Of a stretch of 32,177 bases of DNA, positions 7,261 to 16,066 are shown in pieces. This DNA is from Deltaproteobacteria bacterium (GTDB lineage: Bacteria > Desulfobacterota > GWC2-55-46 > DRQE01): positions 1-32,177 of the forward strand of contig JAJRSM010000017.1 in NCBI GenBank assembly GCA_024278765.1, in the 5' to 3' direction. Numbering within the stretch: the first letter of the stretch is position 1; every line of letters starts with the position of its first letter. Under the pieces are notes generated by a model that saw nothing but the letters and a program-made list of their open reading frames with translations, was not told the origin of the DNA and did not search any database. The translations under genes were made by a program, and so were the position numbers.

Positions 7261-8092
7261 ATTTCTGTGCCATCGCCCTTCGCTTTAAGAGCTTGACCGT
7301 ATGGCGCGAGATCCGCTCGGCCTTGGCCATTATCTTTCTAATAAGTTTTTTATCAGCTGCGCTGAATTTGTCTTTACCAAGATATGCATAACCAAAGCGG
7401 ACAAGGTCAGAGGCCGAGAAGTTATCAATCGAGATTGCGGAGAAGACAAACTGTGCCAGGTCTTTTACTATCCATCTCTCAAGTGCCGGGCTTCTACGCT
7501 GAACCCTCTGGAGATCGACAAGAAAGAGCTCGCCTGTAGTGGGACGAATAAAGATATGGCCGAGATAGAAGTCCTGATGATTAAAACCCATCTCGTGAAA
7601 ACGTGCTGCAAGTCTTGCTACGCGCACTATGATATCGCGTTTTTCTAGAATCGCGTCGTCACCGAGCCCTGCAAGGGACGGTATGTGATCTTCTACCCTG
7701 ACACTGTCGTAGATCTCTTCTGTAACGGTCAAAGATCCTTTATTGGTCTCGCCATAAGCTACCGGGATCATCGTCTGAAAACCGGCATCAGCTAGCTCAA
7801 TCATACGCTCCCATTCATTGCGACCATCTTCCGGTCTTTTCTTCCTTAGGAAACGCCCGAGGCCGCGCCCTGCTCTATCGGCCTCTGGATCGAAGTGACG
7901 CTTAAGGAAAAAAGCCTTCATACCGCTGCTTGACTCAAGCTCAAAGCGTACTACAGAGCGGGCCTTTTTCTCTTTAAAGACGGTTCCTTCTTTACGCTGC
8001 ATCAAGGCCTCAAAACTATCAAGACGAGCCTTCTCCAGGACCTCCAAAAAAGCCTCGTTTATCAGAAGTCCTCCGCGCTCTATAAAATCCAT
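7259..8092 (-). CDS. Lipopolysaccharide kinase-like protein (Kdo/WaaP family)
   Basis: A 277-residue protein kinase-fold enzyme resembling WaaP/RfaP and KdkA, which phosphorylate inner-core sugars of LPS in the cytoplasm. Visible elements are an ATP-binding Lys in AFFLKRHF, the catalytic loop FNHQDFYLGHIF, and the metal-binding LVDLQRVQR in place of DFG, as in the WaaP group. The start is ATG 8092, 2 bp after the stop of the double kinase upstream, so the two are surely co-transcribed. The stop codon falls in the end of the 97-bp duplication that precedes the epimerase. Likely target: a core heptose; family membership alone cannot fix heptose versus Kdo. Confidence 0.75.
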   Translation of the reverse strand: MDFIERGGLLINEAFLEVLEKARLDSFEALMQRKEGTVFKEKKARSVVRFELESSSGMKAFFLKRHFDPEADRAGRGLGRFLRKKRPEDGRNEWERMIELADAGFQTMIPVAYGETNKGSLTVTEEIYDSVRVEDHIPSLAGLGDDAILEKRDIIVRVARLAARFHEMGFNHQDFYLGHIFIRPTTGELFLVDLQRVQRRSPALERWIVKDLAQFVFSAISIDNFSASDLVRFGYAYLGKDKFSAADKKLIRKIMAKAERISRHTVKLLKRRAMAQK

Positions 8093-8094
8093 TA

Positions 8095-9651
8095 CTACGC
8101 TCCAAGCTCCTTGTAAATATCAATCAGGTCCTTCGTAGGTCTTATCCCCAGCAGATAACTCTTATATCCAGCGAGAAAGCCGTCTTTTTCTTTCTGACTC
8201 AGGCCGAACTTATCTATCTCGGTCATAAAACGCTCCAGATCTTTCTTTATCTCCGAGCTCGTCAATTCAGTGCTAATGGAACTGCCATCAATATCAAGAA
8301 AGAAAATATCCGGATTAAAATTGTCAGCTGTCTTCTTTATTAGAATATTATTCCACTTAAGGTCTCCGTGATACCAACCTAGAATATGCATACGACGCAA
8401 CTCTCGTCCAATATGAAAGATTAGATCACTGAAACAACCAGTAGGTTTACAGTCTTCATCAAGGGCTAGGTCACTGAGCCTCGGAGCATCGTCGATAAAC
8501 TCGCTTATTATATAGCTTCTGCCAAGTACTCTGTTTTTTTTACGCTCCTCGATAAATGCCAGAGGCTCTGGCATCGGCAGGTCGCGAAGCTCCGCGCCGT
8601 AACTCATCTGCCACACCCTGCTGGCCCTTGAGGTACGGAAGATATTCTTTATAGTATGTACCGAGCCCTTTACGTTATATCTCTTAAGAAATACCTTTCT
8701 TCCGTCTTGAAGCTCTATCATCCCTGCCTTTACCGTGCGTCCGTCTTTAAAGATAACAGCTCGCTCACTATCTAGAAAGCCATCCGGGTCTTTTACTATC
8801 GGATCAAGCGCACCAGCCTCGTACCACACCTTCTTCATGTGGACCTCAAAGAAACCCTCGGTATACTCGGCAAAGAGTTTACCTCCGGTCATAGATCTTT
8901 GCGCCTTCTTCTTCCATATCTTTGCGGCTCTGGTAAGAGTTGCCAGTTCGACCTTCTCTACAACTGCCCGCAATGCTGCTTTATCTAAAAACAGGCCTTC
9001 TGCATATGCCTTTAAAAAATAATATTTCAGAGAAGGCTCCAGCCCTGCCAGATAGTTAAGGTTAATTAGCTCCAGATTCGCAATGCGATCGACTAGACTT
9101 ACCTTACCAATAAAATCGACCTCTCCCAGATCCAGCAGGCAAAAACCAACCTCACCGGCATCACTCGTAGCGTCTTCAACTACAAGCATATTGCCCATAT
9201 GTGGATCCTTGTGCATAGCCCCTTTATCATGTAAAAGACGAATAAAGGCTGCAAAATACCCGATCACTCTTCTCTTCTCTTCTCTGGTTAATTCTTTAAA
9301 AGTAGTAAAGAAGTACTCTTTGAGCACCTGGCTATGCGCGCCCTCTTCGGTTATAAGGACAGCACCGCCGCCACCATAACCACGCGCGGCAAGCACCGGG
9401 ACAGGAACTCCAAGCTTTGCGAGCCTATCTATCGAATCGGCCTCGCGCCGCTTTGCAGGCAGCCCGGATGAGCTAAAGAGCTTCACATAAAAGACACGTC
9501 CTTGCCTCTCTACCCGCCAGACCTCACGTTTTTTACCAAGCCTTCTAACACAGAGCCCATCACGCCCAAGGGCACTCAATGCCTGCATAGGATCAAAGCC
9601 CGGCAACACGTAATTCCATTTTATTTGATCTGTCTTGACCGACCGTATCAT
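8095..9651 (-). CDS. Tandem two-domain LPS/Kdo-kinase-like protein
   Basis: A 518-residue protein holding two protein-kinase-fold domains of the RIO/Kdo/WaaP type in one chain. Domain 1: ATP Lys in FYVKLF (about 57), catalytic loop HKDPHMGN (147-154), LLDLGEVDF (172-180). Domain 2: VFLKRYN (about 320-326), HGDLKWNN (428-435), FFLDIDGSS (450-458). Both keep the key His-x-Asp and Asn/Asp residues, so neither is an obvious dead domain. The start is ATG 9651 with only a weak AGG upstream. The next gene (8092) is a third kinase domain 2 bp away, pointing to consecutive modification steps on one LPS core. Fusion of two ancestral kinase genes is inference. Confidence 0.75.
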   Translation of the reverse strand: MIRSVKTDQIKWNYVLPGFDPMQALSALGRDGLCVRRLGKKREVWRVERQGRVFYVKLFSSSGLPAKRREADSIDRLAKLGVPVPVLAARGYGGGGAVLITEEGAHSQVLKEYFFTTFKELTREEKRRVIGYFAAFIRLLHDKGAMHKDPHMGNMLVVEDATSDAGEVGFCLLDLGEVDFIGKVSLVDRIANLELINLNYLAGLEPSLKYYFLKAYAEGLFLDKAALRAVVEKVELATLTRAAKIWKKKAQRSMTGGKLFAEYTEGFFEVHMKKVWYEAGALDPIVKDPDGFLDSERAVIFKDGRTVKAGMIELQDGRKVFLKRYNVKGSVHTIKNIFRTSRASRVWQMSYGAELRDLPMPEPLAFIEERKKNRVLGRSYIISEFIDDAPRLSDLALDEDCKPTGCFSDLIFHIGRELRRMHILGWYHGDLKWNNILIKKTADNFNPDIFFLDIDGSSISTELTSSEIKKDLERFMTEIDKFGLSQKEKDGFLAGYKSYLLGIRPTKDLIDIYKELGA

Positions 9652-9757
9652 TGCCTGATCTATCCCTTAACTCTAACTTCCTATAGTTTCATCTTCATAT
9701 AACGTACATTAAGTGACGAGGGCTTAAGCCTTTGGCTCTTCGCCTACAACCAACGAA

Positions 9758-10750
9758 TTATTTCTTACCACGACTCCTCCCTCGAAGCCCCCAGAGCGCA
9801 GGGCACCCGGCCAGATGCCAGGACAAGAGATGCAGATTCAGAAAAAGCCTGCCACGCGCCTTCTTTGAGGTAAAGAAACTGAAAACATTCACAACAAGTG
9901 CCCCTGCGACATTAAAGACAAGTTTGACGATCAACCCAAAGAGCAGCATAATATAATCCATCTTTGAGGCATGTCGCTTAAAATAACCATAGCGAGAGAG
10001 CCAGTACTCAACACGAGCTCGCGTATTAACTTCCTTTGCCGTTGCCCCTTGCAGGTGATAGATATTAATATCAGGATGATGCATTACCTTCCACCCATAA
10101 AAACGCATTCGCCTACACCAATCGGTCTCCTCAAAGAAAAAGAAGAAACCATCATCAAAAAGACCTGCGTCATGCGTTGCCTTATTGCGAACCACCATAC
10201 AGGCACCGATGACCGAATCGACCTCTATCGGCGAGCTAATGTCATGTTCTTTTCCGGGAAACTGCTCGGGAAAGAACCTGCGAAGCAGGCTCTTATTAAA
10301 TAACTCTGTCAAAAGAGTCGGATAATTTGCAATTGAATTCTGTTTAGAGCCGTCTTTATTGAGGAGTTGCGGACCGAGGATGCCGACATCTGGGTTATCG
10401 TCCATAAAGGCCACGAGCTTATCGAGCTGGCCTGCGGGTACGATTGTATCGCTATTTAAGAGTATTGCATATCTGCCAGCTCCTCTTACCAAGGCCTGAT
10501 TATTGGCCCTTGCAAAACCAACATTACCCTTGTTTTCTATACGCTTTACCTTTGGAAACTTCTTTTTAAGGGCCGCCACACTCCCGTCGCTCGATCCATT
10601 ATCAACGACCCAGACCTCTACATCCAGAGCAGAACCACCGCCGCCGTCCCCATCTTTGGGTTTAGTATCAAGGGAAGAAAACACAGAACCCACGCACGCA
10701 AGCAACAGGTCTTTCGTGTTATAATTTACTATAATAACTGAGATATCCAT
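9758..10750 (-). CDS. Family 2 glycosyltransferase (WbbL/rhamnosyltransferase-like)
   Basis: A 330-residue GT-A-fold enzyme acting at the cytoplasmic face of the membrane. It shows SVIIVNYNTKDLL, the nucleotide-binding WVVDNGSSDGS, NKGNVGFARANNQ, LLNSDTIV (DxD-like), and DGFFFFFEETDWCRR, all typical of WbbL-type GT2 enzymes that add deoxyhexoses to lipid-linked or core sugars. The C-terminus has a hydrophobic stretch (about 262-292) and a basic tail. A Gly/Asp-rich insert (KDGDGGGGSALD) lies at about 32-43. The ATG overlaps the stop of the upstream GT2 gene by one base (TAATG). Donor sugar not determinable by eye. Confidence 0.82.
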   Translation of the reverse strand: MDISVIIVNYNTKDLLLACVGSVFSSLDTKPKDGDGGGGSALDVEVWVVDNGSSDGSVAALKKKFPKVKRIENKGNVGFARANNQALVRGAGRYAILLNSDTIVPAGQLDKLVAFMDDNPDVGILGPQLLNKDGSKQNSIANYPTLLTELFNKSLLRRFFPEQFPGKEHDISSPIEVDSVIGACMVVRNKATHDAGLFDDGFFFFFEETDWCRRMRFYGWKVMHHPDINIYHLQGATAKEVNTRARVEYWLSRYGYFKRHASKMDYIMLLFGLIVKLVFNVAGALVVNVFSFFTSKKARGRLFLNLHLLSWHLAGCPALWGLRGRSRGKK

Positions 10751-11643
10751 TATTTAACAAAACTCAAGATGTAACGCCTGAGATATTTTCCTCCGCGCAC
10801 AAGCGAGGGGCAAAGCTCGCCGGCCTTTTTATAATATAAGCGATATTCCTTGGTGCGACCGCTGTGATAACAGGCTGTTGCGAGCTGAAGATATTCCTTT
10901 GCATAAAGCTTGTCCTTCTGCTTTAGTAATTTATCAGGCAGATTGTCGGTAGAAAAAAGCTCGTCAATGGCCTTTACCCCCTGCTCGATTATCTTGTCCG
11001 TATTGTCCTTTGCGCTCTGCTTGCTACGTCTAACCAGACAGACGCGCGTCCTGCAGAAGAAAAACTTAAGCCTTGCCGTCAGCCGCAATAGCAACTCATA
11101 GTCCTCATGATTAGTAAGGACTTCCTTGTACATACCACAGCTTAACATCAACTCCCTTTTAATCATATAAGAGTTGTTATTAATAAGCCTACGCTCCATA
11201 TATTCCGTAAGGATATCACCCTCTGGATAATCTAACGTCTCATCGGGCTCTAGCAGGCTTTCGTCCTGGCGTTGTCTGACGCTTAGTCCGTAGACTGCAT
11301 CTGCTTCTTTATTAATCCTAAAACATTCAAGCATAGCACTTATAGCACCTGGCAGCATAAGGTCATCAGAGTCGAGCATACAGAGGTACTTGCCTGTCGC
11401 CTCCGTAATACCCCTGTTCCTTGCAATACTTTTTTCCTGATTATGTTGGTATACAAAACGAATACTGCCGGCAAATCTATCAAGTATGGCCTTTCCGGTG
11501 CCATCGGTCGAGCCGTCGTCAACTACTATAACCTCAACGCCAGCAAGATCTTGGGCGAGGACACTCTCGATTGCCTCGCAGGTCTCTTCCCTGCGATTAT
11601 AGGTCGGTATAACTACGCTTACGAGCGTACTGAGTTTACTCAT
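10750..11643 (-). CDS. Family 2 glycosyltransferase
   Basis: A 297-residue GT2 enzyme with the classic N-terminus SVVIPTYNRREETCEAIESV, the nucleotide-binding VIVVDDGSTDGT and the acidic motif MLDSDDLMLPG. After about residue 200 the sequence is less conserved and probably forms the acceptor part. The start is ATG 11643, 20 bp from the GT4 gene, and its stop overlaps the next GT2 start. Consecutive GT4-GT2-GT2 genes in an LPS locus suggest stepwise growth of the outer core or a short glycan. Substrate unknown. Confidence 0.85.
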   Translation of the reverse strand: MSKLSTLVSVVIPTYNRREETCEAIESVLAQDLAGVEVIVVDDGSTDGTGKAILDRFAGSIRFVYQHNQEKSIARNRGITEATGKYLCMLDSDDLMLPGAISAMLECFRINKEADAVYGLSVRQRQDESLLEPDETLDYPEGDILTEYMERRLINNNSYMIKRELMLSCGMYKEVLTNHEDYELLLRLTARLKFFFCRTRVCLVRRSKQSAKDNTDKIIEQGVKAIDELFSTDNLPDKLLKQKDKLYAKEYLQLATACYHSGRTKEYRLYYKKAGELCPSLVRGGKYLRRYILSFVK

Positions 11644-11662
11644 ATACCTAAGACGCGCCCCT

Positions 11663-12796
11663 TTAAGTAGCCTTCTCCTTCATCACCAACTCGCAGAGCT
11701 CTATTATCTGCGAGGTACAGTTCTCTATCGTAAGCCCCTTTACTGCAAGAGCCGCTGCCCTTCCCATACGTCTGCGCTCTCCGCTCCCCTTTAAACGCAT
11801 AAAAAGCTCGGCGAGCTTATCATCATCATTCCAGTAGTCCAGAATAAAACCATTCCTACCTTCTGTTATAAACTCAGAGGCACCGTTCTCGGTAGTCGTT
11901 ATAACAGGAAGGCCTGAGGCCATGGCCTCAAGGCACGCATTGCTACACGGGTCGTAACGCGTTGGCAAGACAAAAAAATCAGCCGCGCCATAGTATTCTT
12001 CTACCGTCTGACTGGCACCTGCAAAGAAGAGATTACCCCCTCCCATCCCCATCCTTTTTACCGCCGCGTTCTGCAAGGCAGTCGAGCCCCTGCCAACGAC
12101 CAGCACCTTAAGATAAGGTGCTTTTGCCATCGCCCTGATAATCGTACCAAAGCCCTTTCTCTTCCAGTTATTTGAGACAAAGAGCGCGACAACATCCTGC
12201 TGCCCGATGCCAAGCCTCTCCCTGACATCCTTACGATGTTTTTTAAGGTCAGGATTAAAGACGCTATGGTCTATGCCATTATATATAACCCGGATCTTAT
12301 CACTTGGCACGCCAAAGAAACTCTCCATATGGCCCTTTACAAGCTTTGAGTTGGTTATAACGTAGCGGCAATTGCCCGGGGCCATGATTTTTTTCTCTAG
12401 CCTTAACATAGCCGGATGAACCGGGGCGAAGATAAACTTTAAAAGCCTCTGGTAAAAACTCGGATAACGCATGCGCATCCAGTGCGCGTATACCCCGCCT
12501 CCTGCGCGGTAGATATCAAGCGGATAGATCTGAGTAAGTCCAAAAACAATATCCTGATCCCCTGCATCCAGCAACTGACCGACCTTCTTGCTGAACCCCA
12601 GAATCTTAAGGGCAGAAGAAAAACCAGAGACCCGTACCTGCGTAACCGCAATGCCATCAACGCTCGGATCAGCTCGGGCCGAGTACAAGGCAACGCCGTG
12701 CCCCGCGGCCTTTAGAGATTTCGCCAGATTAACCCCGACCCTCTCTGCCCCTCCCCATGATGTGGAAAAGCCTCTACCTACAAGTGCTATCTTCAT
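11663..12796 (-). CDS. Family 4 glycosyltransferase, WaaG-like LPS core transferase
   Basis: A GT-B-fold retaining transferase of 377 residues. Evidence: the N-terminal Gly-rich acceptor motif GRGFSTSWGGAERVGVNLA, the linker VIYNGIDHSVFNP, the nucleotide part FVSNNWKRKGFGTIIRA, and the E-x7-E type motif in SNACLEAMASGLPVITT. These match WaaG-like LPS core glucosyltransferases, but I would not fix the sugar. The track uses a TTG start (12805); ATG 12796 gives the normal MKIALVG start. It follows the LpxL-like gene by 28 bp and precedes two GT2 genes, probably in one transcript. Confidence 0.83.
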   Translation of the reverse strand: MKIALVGRGFSTSWGGAERVGVNLAKSLKAAGHGVALYSARADPSVDGIAVTQVRVSGFSSALKILGFSKKVGQLLDAGDQDIVFGLTQIYPLDIYRAGGGVYAHWMRMRYPSFYQRLLKFIFAPVHPAMLRLEKKIMAPGNCRYVITNSKLVKGHMESFFGVPSDKIRVIYNGIDHSVFNPDLKKHRKDVRERLGIGQQDVVALFVSNNWKRKGFGTIIRAMAKAPYLKVLVVGRGSTALQNAAVKRMGMGGGNLFFAGASQTVEEYYGAADFFVLPTRYDPCSNACLEAMASGLPVITTTENGASEFITEGRNGFILDYWNDDDKLAELFMRLKGSGERRRMGRAAALAVKGLTIENCTSQIIELCELVMKEKAT

Positions 12797-12824
12797 AGTT
12801 ACCAATTACTTCCAGCTGAATTCA

Positions 12825-13733
12825 TTAAGACAACCCCTTGCCCTTGCTAAGACCGGCCTTCTTTCTACGCTCCCACCTTGAATGCAGCCAAAACCACTGA
12901 TCAGGATAACGTCTGATATAGTCCTCTATTGCTCGCGTAAAACGCTGCGTATTCTCTTTCATATCTTCAATCTTATCACCGGTACTAGCGAGCCTTAACG
13001 GCTCCATGCACTCAACCTTATGATAAGGGCCCTTTAGTCTTCTGATAAATACAGGGATAACCAGCGAATCAGTCTTCCGGGCAATCGCAGCAAGTCCTTT
13101 GCTGGTACTGGCCGGAGTACCAAAAAAATCCACCATTACGCCGTCTTTTGTCGAAGACCGCTGGTCAAGCAATATTCCCAGCACTCCGTTATCCTTTAAA
13201 AGCCCCAGCATTCCACGCAGGGCATTTGTCTTCTCTATTACGTGCCCTCCAAAAGCACTCCTTACCCTCTCAGTATACGCGTTCAGATAAGGGTTATCCA
13301 GCGGTCTTGCGACAACACCCATTGTAAAGCCCCGCAGGCTTAAGGCAGCATTAAGTAGCTCCCAATTATCATAATGCGCTGTTAGAGCGACCGTTCCCTT
13401 ACCCTTTTTAGCCGCTTGTTCAAAGTGCTCTAACCCCTCAAAGCTTACGTACTTGTCTATATATGCCCTGTCCACCTTGCCAAGCCTTACGAATTCGACC
13501 AGCATCATCCCCAGAGAGCGGAACATACCGGCGGCTATACCACGCGCCTCGCCCTCAGACAGGCTATCGCCAAAAGCCCGCCTAATGTTGAATAATGCAA
13601 GTCTTCGCCTGCTGCCGCCAAGGCGGTAGCAGGCAAACCCCAAGCCTCTGCCAAAACCAAGTGCTACCCTTAACGGCAGCAAGCTCGTAATGGAGGCAAA
13701 GGCCTTAAATAAAATATAGGCAAGGATATTCAC
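12825..13733 (-). CDS. Lipid A biosynthesis acyltransferase (LpxL/HtrB-like)
   Basis: A 302-residue inner-membrane acyltransferase expected to add a secondary fatty acid to Kdo2-lipid A. The catalytic HX4E motif is in TAHYDNWELL (His 120, Glu 125). Downstream, LGILLDQRSSTKDGVMVDFFG and the C-terminal RYPDQWFWLHSRWERR are hallmarks of LpxL/LpxM proteins. The N-terminal hydrophobic stretch acts as an anchor. The start is GTG 13733 with GGGGG upstream. Near residues 34-42 the DNA forms a 12-bp hairpin (13608-13633). Proteins of this family also appear as generic lysophospholipid acyltransferases, so the chain specificity is open. Confidence 0.87.
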   Translation of the reverse strand: MNILAYILFKAFASITSLLPLRVALGFGRGLGFACYRLGGSRRRLALFNIRRAFGDSLSEGEARGIAAGMFRSLGMMLVEFVRLGKVDRAYIDKYVSFEGLEHFEQAAKKGKGTVALTAHYDNWELLNAALSLRGFTMGVVARPLDNPYLNAYTERVRSAFGGHVIEKTNALRGMLGLLKDNGVLGILLDQRSSTKDGVMVDFFGTPASTSKGLAAIARKTDSLVIPVFIRRLKGPYHKVECMEPLRLASTGDKIEDMKENTQRFTRAIEDYIRRYPDQWFWLHSRWERRKKAGLSKGKGLS

Positions 13734-13769
13734 ATGCCCCCCAGAGCACAGGACCTTACAAGAGCTCTG

Positions 13770-13946
13770 CTAGCCAAGCTCCCGGGCCTCATCTAGTATC
13801 ATGGAAGGAATACCGTCTTTTACAGGAAAGAACAACTTGCAACTCTTGCAGATTATTCCACTGCCAGCACCGTCAAGGCTTACATCTCCCTTGCATTTCG
13901 GACAAGCAAGTATACTCAAAAGTTCACTATCTATCGGCATATTCAT
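13770..13946 (-). CDS. Trm112/YcaR-like zinc-ribbon protein
   Basis: A small protein of 58 residues missed by the ORF track. The sequence has LLSILACPKCKGDVSL, then IICKSCKLFFPVKDGIPSMI, that is two CxxC pairs ending in the FPVKDGIPxM box of the UPF0434/Trm112 family. In eukaryotes Trm112 activates methyltransferases; bacterial members often sit in LPS and peptidoglycan loci without a proven function. ATG 13946 has GGAGA five bases upstream; ATG 13940 (MPIDSELL) is an alternative. It sits between the flippase-like gene and the LpxL-like gene, close enough (21 and 36 bp) for one transcript. Confidence 0.9.
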   Translation of the reverse strand: MNMPIDSELLSILACPKCKGDVSLDGAGSGIICKSCKLFFPVKDGIPSMILDEARELG

Positions 13947-13967
13947 CTCTCCTTAGTTTTACAATAA

Positions 13968-14954
13968 TTAAGTTTCTTTCATAACATCAGGCATAGTCTT
14001 GGGCATCCGGGCCTTTCGACCACCTGCCCTAATGTACTCAACCGCTCCAGGCAGACTTATCACTACAGTCGTCACAAACCAGAGCAGGCTAAGCCCTAAG
14101 GCCGCTTCACTCGAAACTCCGACACCGGCAAAAAGAAAGATAAATACCCCTTCCCTTATACCAAGCCCAGCGAGCGAGAGCGGGATCATCGCAGCAGAGG
14201 TCGCCATCGGAACAAAAAGAAAATAATACCCTATCGGAGCATTAATTCCAAGCCCCCTTCCTAATATAAAGTAACTTAAGGCTACCCCACCTTGGACCAC
14301 CAGTGAGATCAGAAATATCCTGATAAGCAGCCCTTTTCCTTTGTATGCCATAAAAACTTTATAAAAACCGTCTATCTTATCGTTTAATTTGTAGAAATGT
14401 ATCCTTGCAGATATCGCAATAAGCCAACCATGCAGGAACTCGACCCAAACAAAAAGACTTGCCATTACAAACGCAGCTATAAGAAAAATAAAGACTAGTA
14501 AAAGCCACGGCCCTCCGATGCTAAGCACAACCTTGTAGCCTATAAGAAGGGCCATGGCCTCTATAAAGATCATCGCCGCAAAACCAGAGTACCTATCGAC
14601 AAATATAGATGCAAAAGATGCCCCGGCCTTACCACTCCTCTTGAAAAGATAATACCCTTTAACAAAGTCTCCACCAACAGCTGTAGGTAGAAAACTATTA
14701 AAAAACATACCAATAAAGTATATAGATAATAGGCTACGGTAAGATATTACTATATCTTTTTTAACAACCCTAGACCACCGATAAGTAGATATTAATTGAA
14801 CAATCAGAAGCGTTAACCCTGCACCCGCAAAGTTAAGCAGCGGCATAGCAGCAAACATATCCAGAAAGAGCTTGAAATCGAGGTTCCGGAATAGAAAATA
14901 GAGGATTACAGCACTTACTATGACCTTTACTATAATTAAACGAAGTTTCTTCAT
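13968..14954 (-). CDS. Flippase-like membrane protein (AglD / LPG_synthase_TM family)
   Basis: A polytopic membrane protein of 328 residues with about eight hydrophobic helices. It matches the lysylphosphatidylglycerol synthase transmembrane / AglD family: FFNSFLPTAVGGDFVKGYYL (about 90-110), VDRYSGFAAM, and the C-terminal IPLSLAGLGIREGVF are characteristic. Members have been proposed to move lipid-linked sugars; the direct role here is unknown. The ATG overlaps the upstream GT2 stop by 4 bp (ATGA), so the polyprenyl-phosphate sugar synthase and this protein are translationally coupled and likely partners. Confidence 0.85.
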   Translation of the reverse strand: MKKLRLIIVKVIVSAVILYFLFRNLDFKLFLDMFAAMPLLNFAGAGLTLLIVQLISTYRWSRVVKKDIVISYRSLLSIYFIGMFFNSFLPTAVGGDFVKGYYLFKRSGKAGASFASIFVDRYSGFAAMIFIEAMALLIGYKVVLSIGGPWLLLVFIFLIAAFVMASLFVWVEFLHGWLIAISARIHFYKLNDKIDGFYKVFMAYKGKGLLIRIFLISLVVQGGVALSYFILGRGLGINAPIGYYFLFVPMATSAAMIPLSLAGLGIREGVFIFLFAGVGVSSEAALGLSLLWFVTTVVISLPGAVEYIRAGGRKARMPKTMPDVMKET

Positions 14955-15952
14955 TTGTCTCGGAGTTTTTTATCCGCCTCGGTTATATTTGTTAAGACCT
15001 CACCAATATCCTGCCTAAAGACCTTCTTCACTACAAATATCGGCTTATCCTGAGATTCATGGTAGATGCGTGCTAGCATCTCGCCAAGCAACCCCATTAC
15101 AATAGCCTGAACGCCTAGGATCATAAGCAGAACCCCGAGCAGCAGGAGCGGCCTATTGCCGATCTGGACACCATGGATTATCTTCTCGTAGCTCAGATAA
15201 AGAGAGATCATAAAACCTACAAACCCCATCAAGAGCCCTGGAGGGCCAAAGGCATGGATAGGACGCGTAGAGAAACTCTGAAGAAATCTAACTGTTATAA
15301 GGTCAAGGACGACTCGTACTGTTCTGGATATGCCGTACTTTGAAGTACCAAAACGCCTAGGGTGGTGCTTTGTAGGGACCTCTACTATTTCGGCACCAAC
15401 CCAGCTGGCGATAGCCGGTATAAAGCGATGCATCTCGCCGTAGAGCTTTATATTCTCTACGACCTCCCTACGGTAAGCCTTAAGCGTACAACCGTAATCA
15501 TGCAGGCTAACGCCGGTCACCTTTGAGATAATCCAGTTGGCTATTAAGGATGGCAGTTTTCTTGACAAGAAGGGGTCTTTCCTATTCTTTCTCCAACCGC
15601 TGACGATATCCTTACCCTTTATCATCTCTATCATCATAGGGATATCGGTCGGGTCATTCTGGAGATCGGCATCCATAGTTATTATGACGTCTCCCTTTGA
15701 GTACTCAAAGCCCGCAGCCATGGCTGCGGTCTGACCAAAGTTGCGCCTAAAAGATACAACAACGATATGAGAATCCCGCTCGGCAAGCTCCTCCAAATAC
15801 TTCAAAGAGCCGTCCCTGCTGCCATCATCGACCAAGACGATCTCATAGGGGTTGTCTAGGCCCTCCATTACATCCTTTATAGCCTCATAAAGGCGAGGCA
15901 GGCTCTCGACCTCGTTATAGACCGGGATAACTATTGATATGGATTCAGGCAA
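14951..15952 (-). CDS. Polyprenyl-phosphate glycosyltransferase (GT2, ArnC/GtrB/DPM1-like) with two C-terminal helices
   Basis: A 333-residue membrane-bound GT2. The N-terminal catalytic part has SIVIPVYNEVESLPRL, VLVDDGSRDGS, SFRRNFGQTAAMAAGFEYS and the DxD motif TMDADLQNDP. The segment SLHDYGCTLKAYRREV is typical of ArnC/GtrB. Two helices near residues 228-250 and 265-290 anchor it, as in GtrB. It transfers a sugar to undecaprenyl phosphate at the inner face of the membrane. The start is TTG 15952 with GGAAGG spaced five bases. It overlaps the AglD-like gene by 4 bp, which suggests a lipid-linked sugar made and then moved across the membrane. The 114-bp gap upstream has no clear promoter. 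Confidence 0.9.
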   Translation of the reverse strand: MPESISIVIPVYNEVESLPRLYEAIKDVMEGLDNPYEIVLVDDGSRDGSLKYLEELAERDSHIVVVSFRRNFGQTAAMAAGFEYSKGDVIITMDADLQNDPTDIPMMIEMIKGKDIVSGWRKNRKDPFLSRKLPSLIANWIISKVTGVSLHDYGCTLKAYRREVVENIKLYGEMHRFIPAIASWVGAEIVEVPTKHHPRRFGTSKYGISRTVRVVLDLITVRFLQSFSTRPIHAFGPPGLLMGFVGFMISLYLSYEKIIHGVQIGNRPLLLLGVLLMILGVQAIVMGLLGEMLARIYHESQDKPIFVVKKVFRQDIGEVLTNITEADKKLRDK

Positions 15953-16066
15953 CTGTACCTTCCCTTTCCTATTTTGTAAGTCCTTATATCCTTTTCGGAA
16001 ATTCTAGAGATAACTTGTGCTATTTCATCTAAAAAAACTGCAAAAACCCTTTTCATTCACCTTTCA

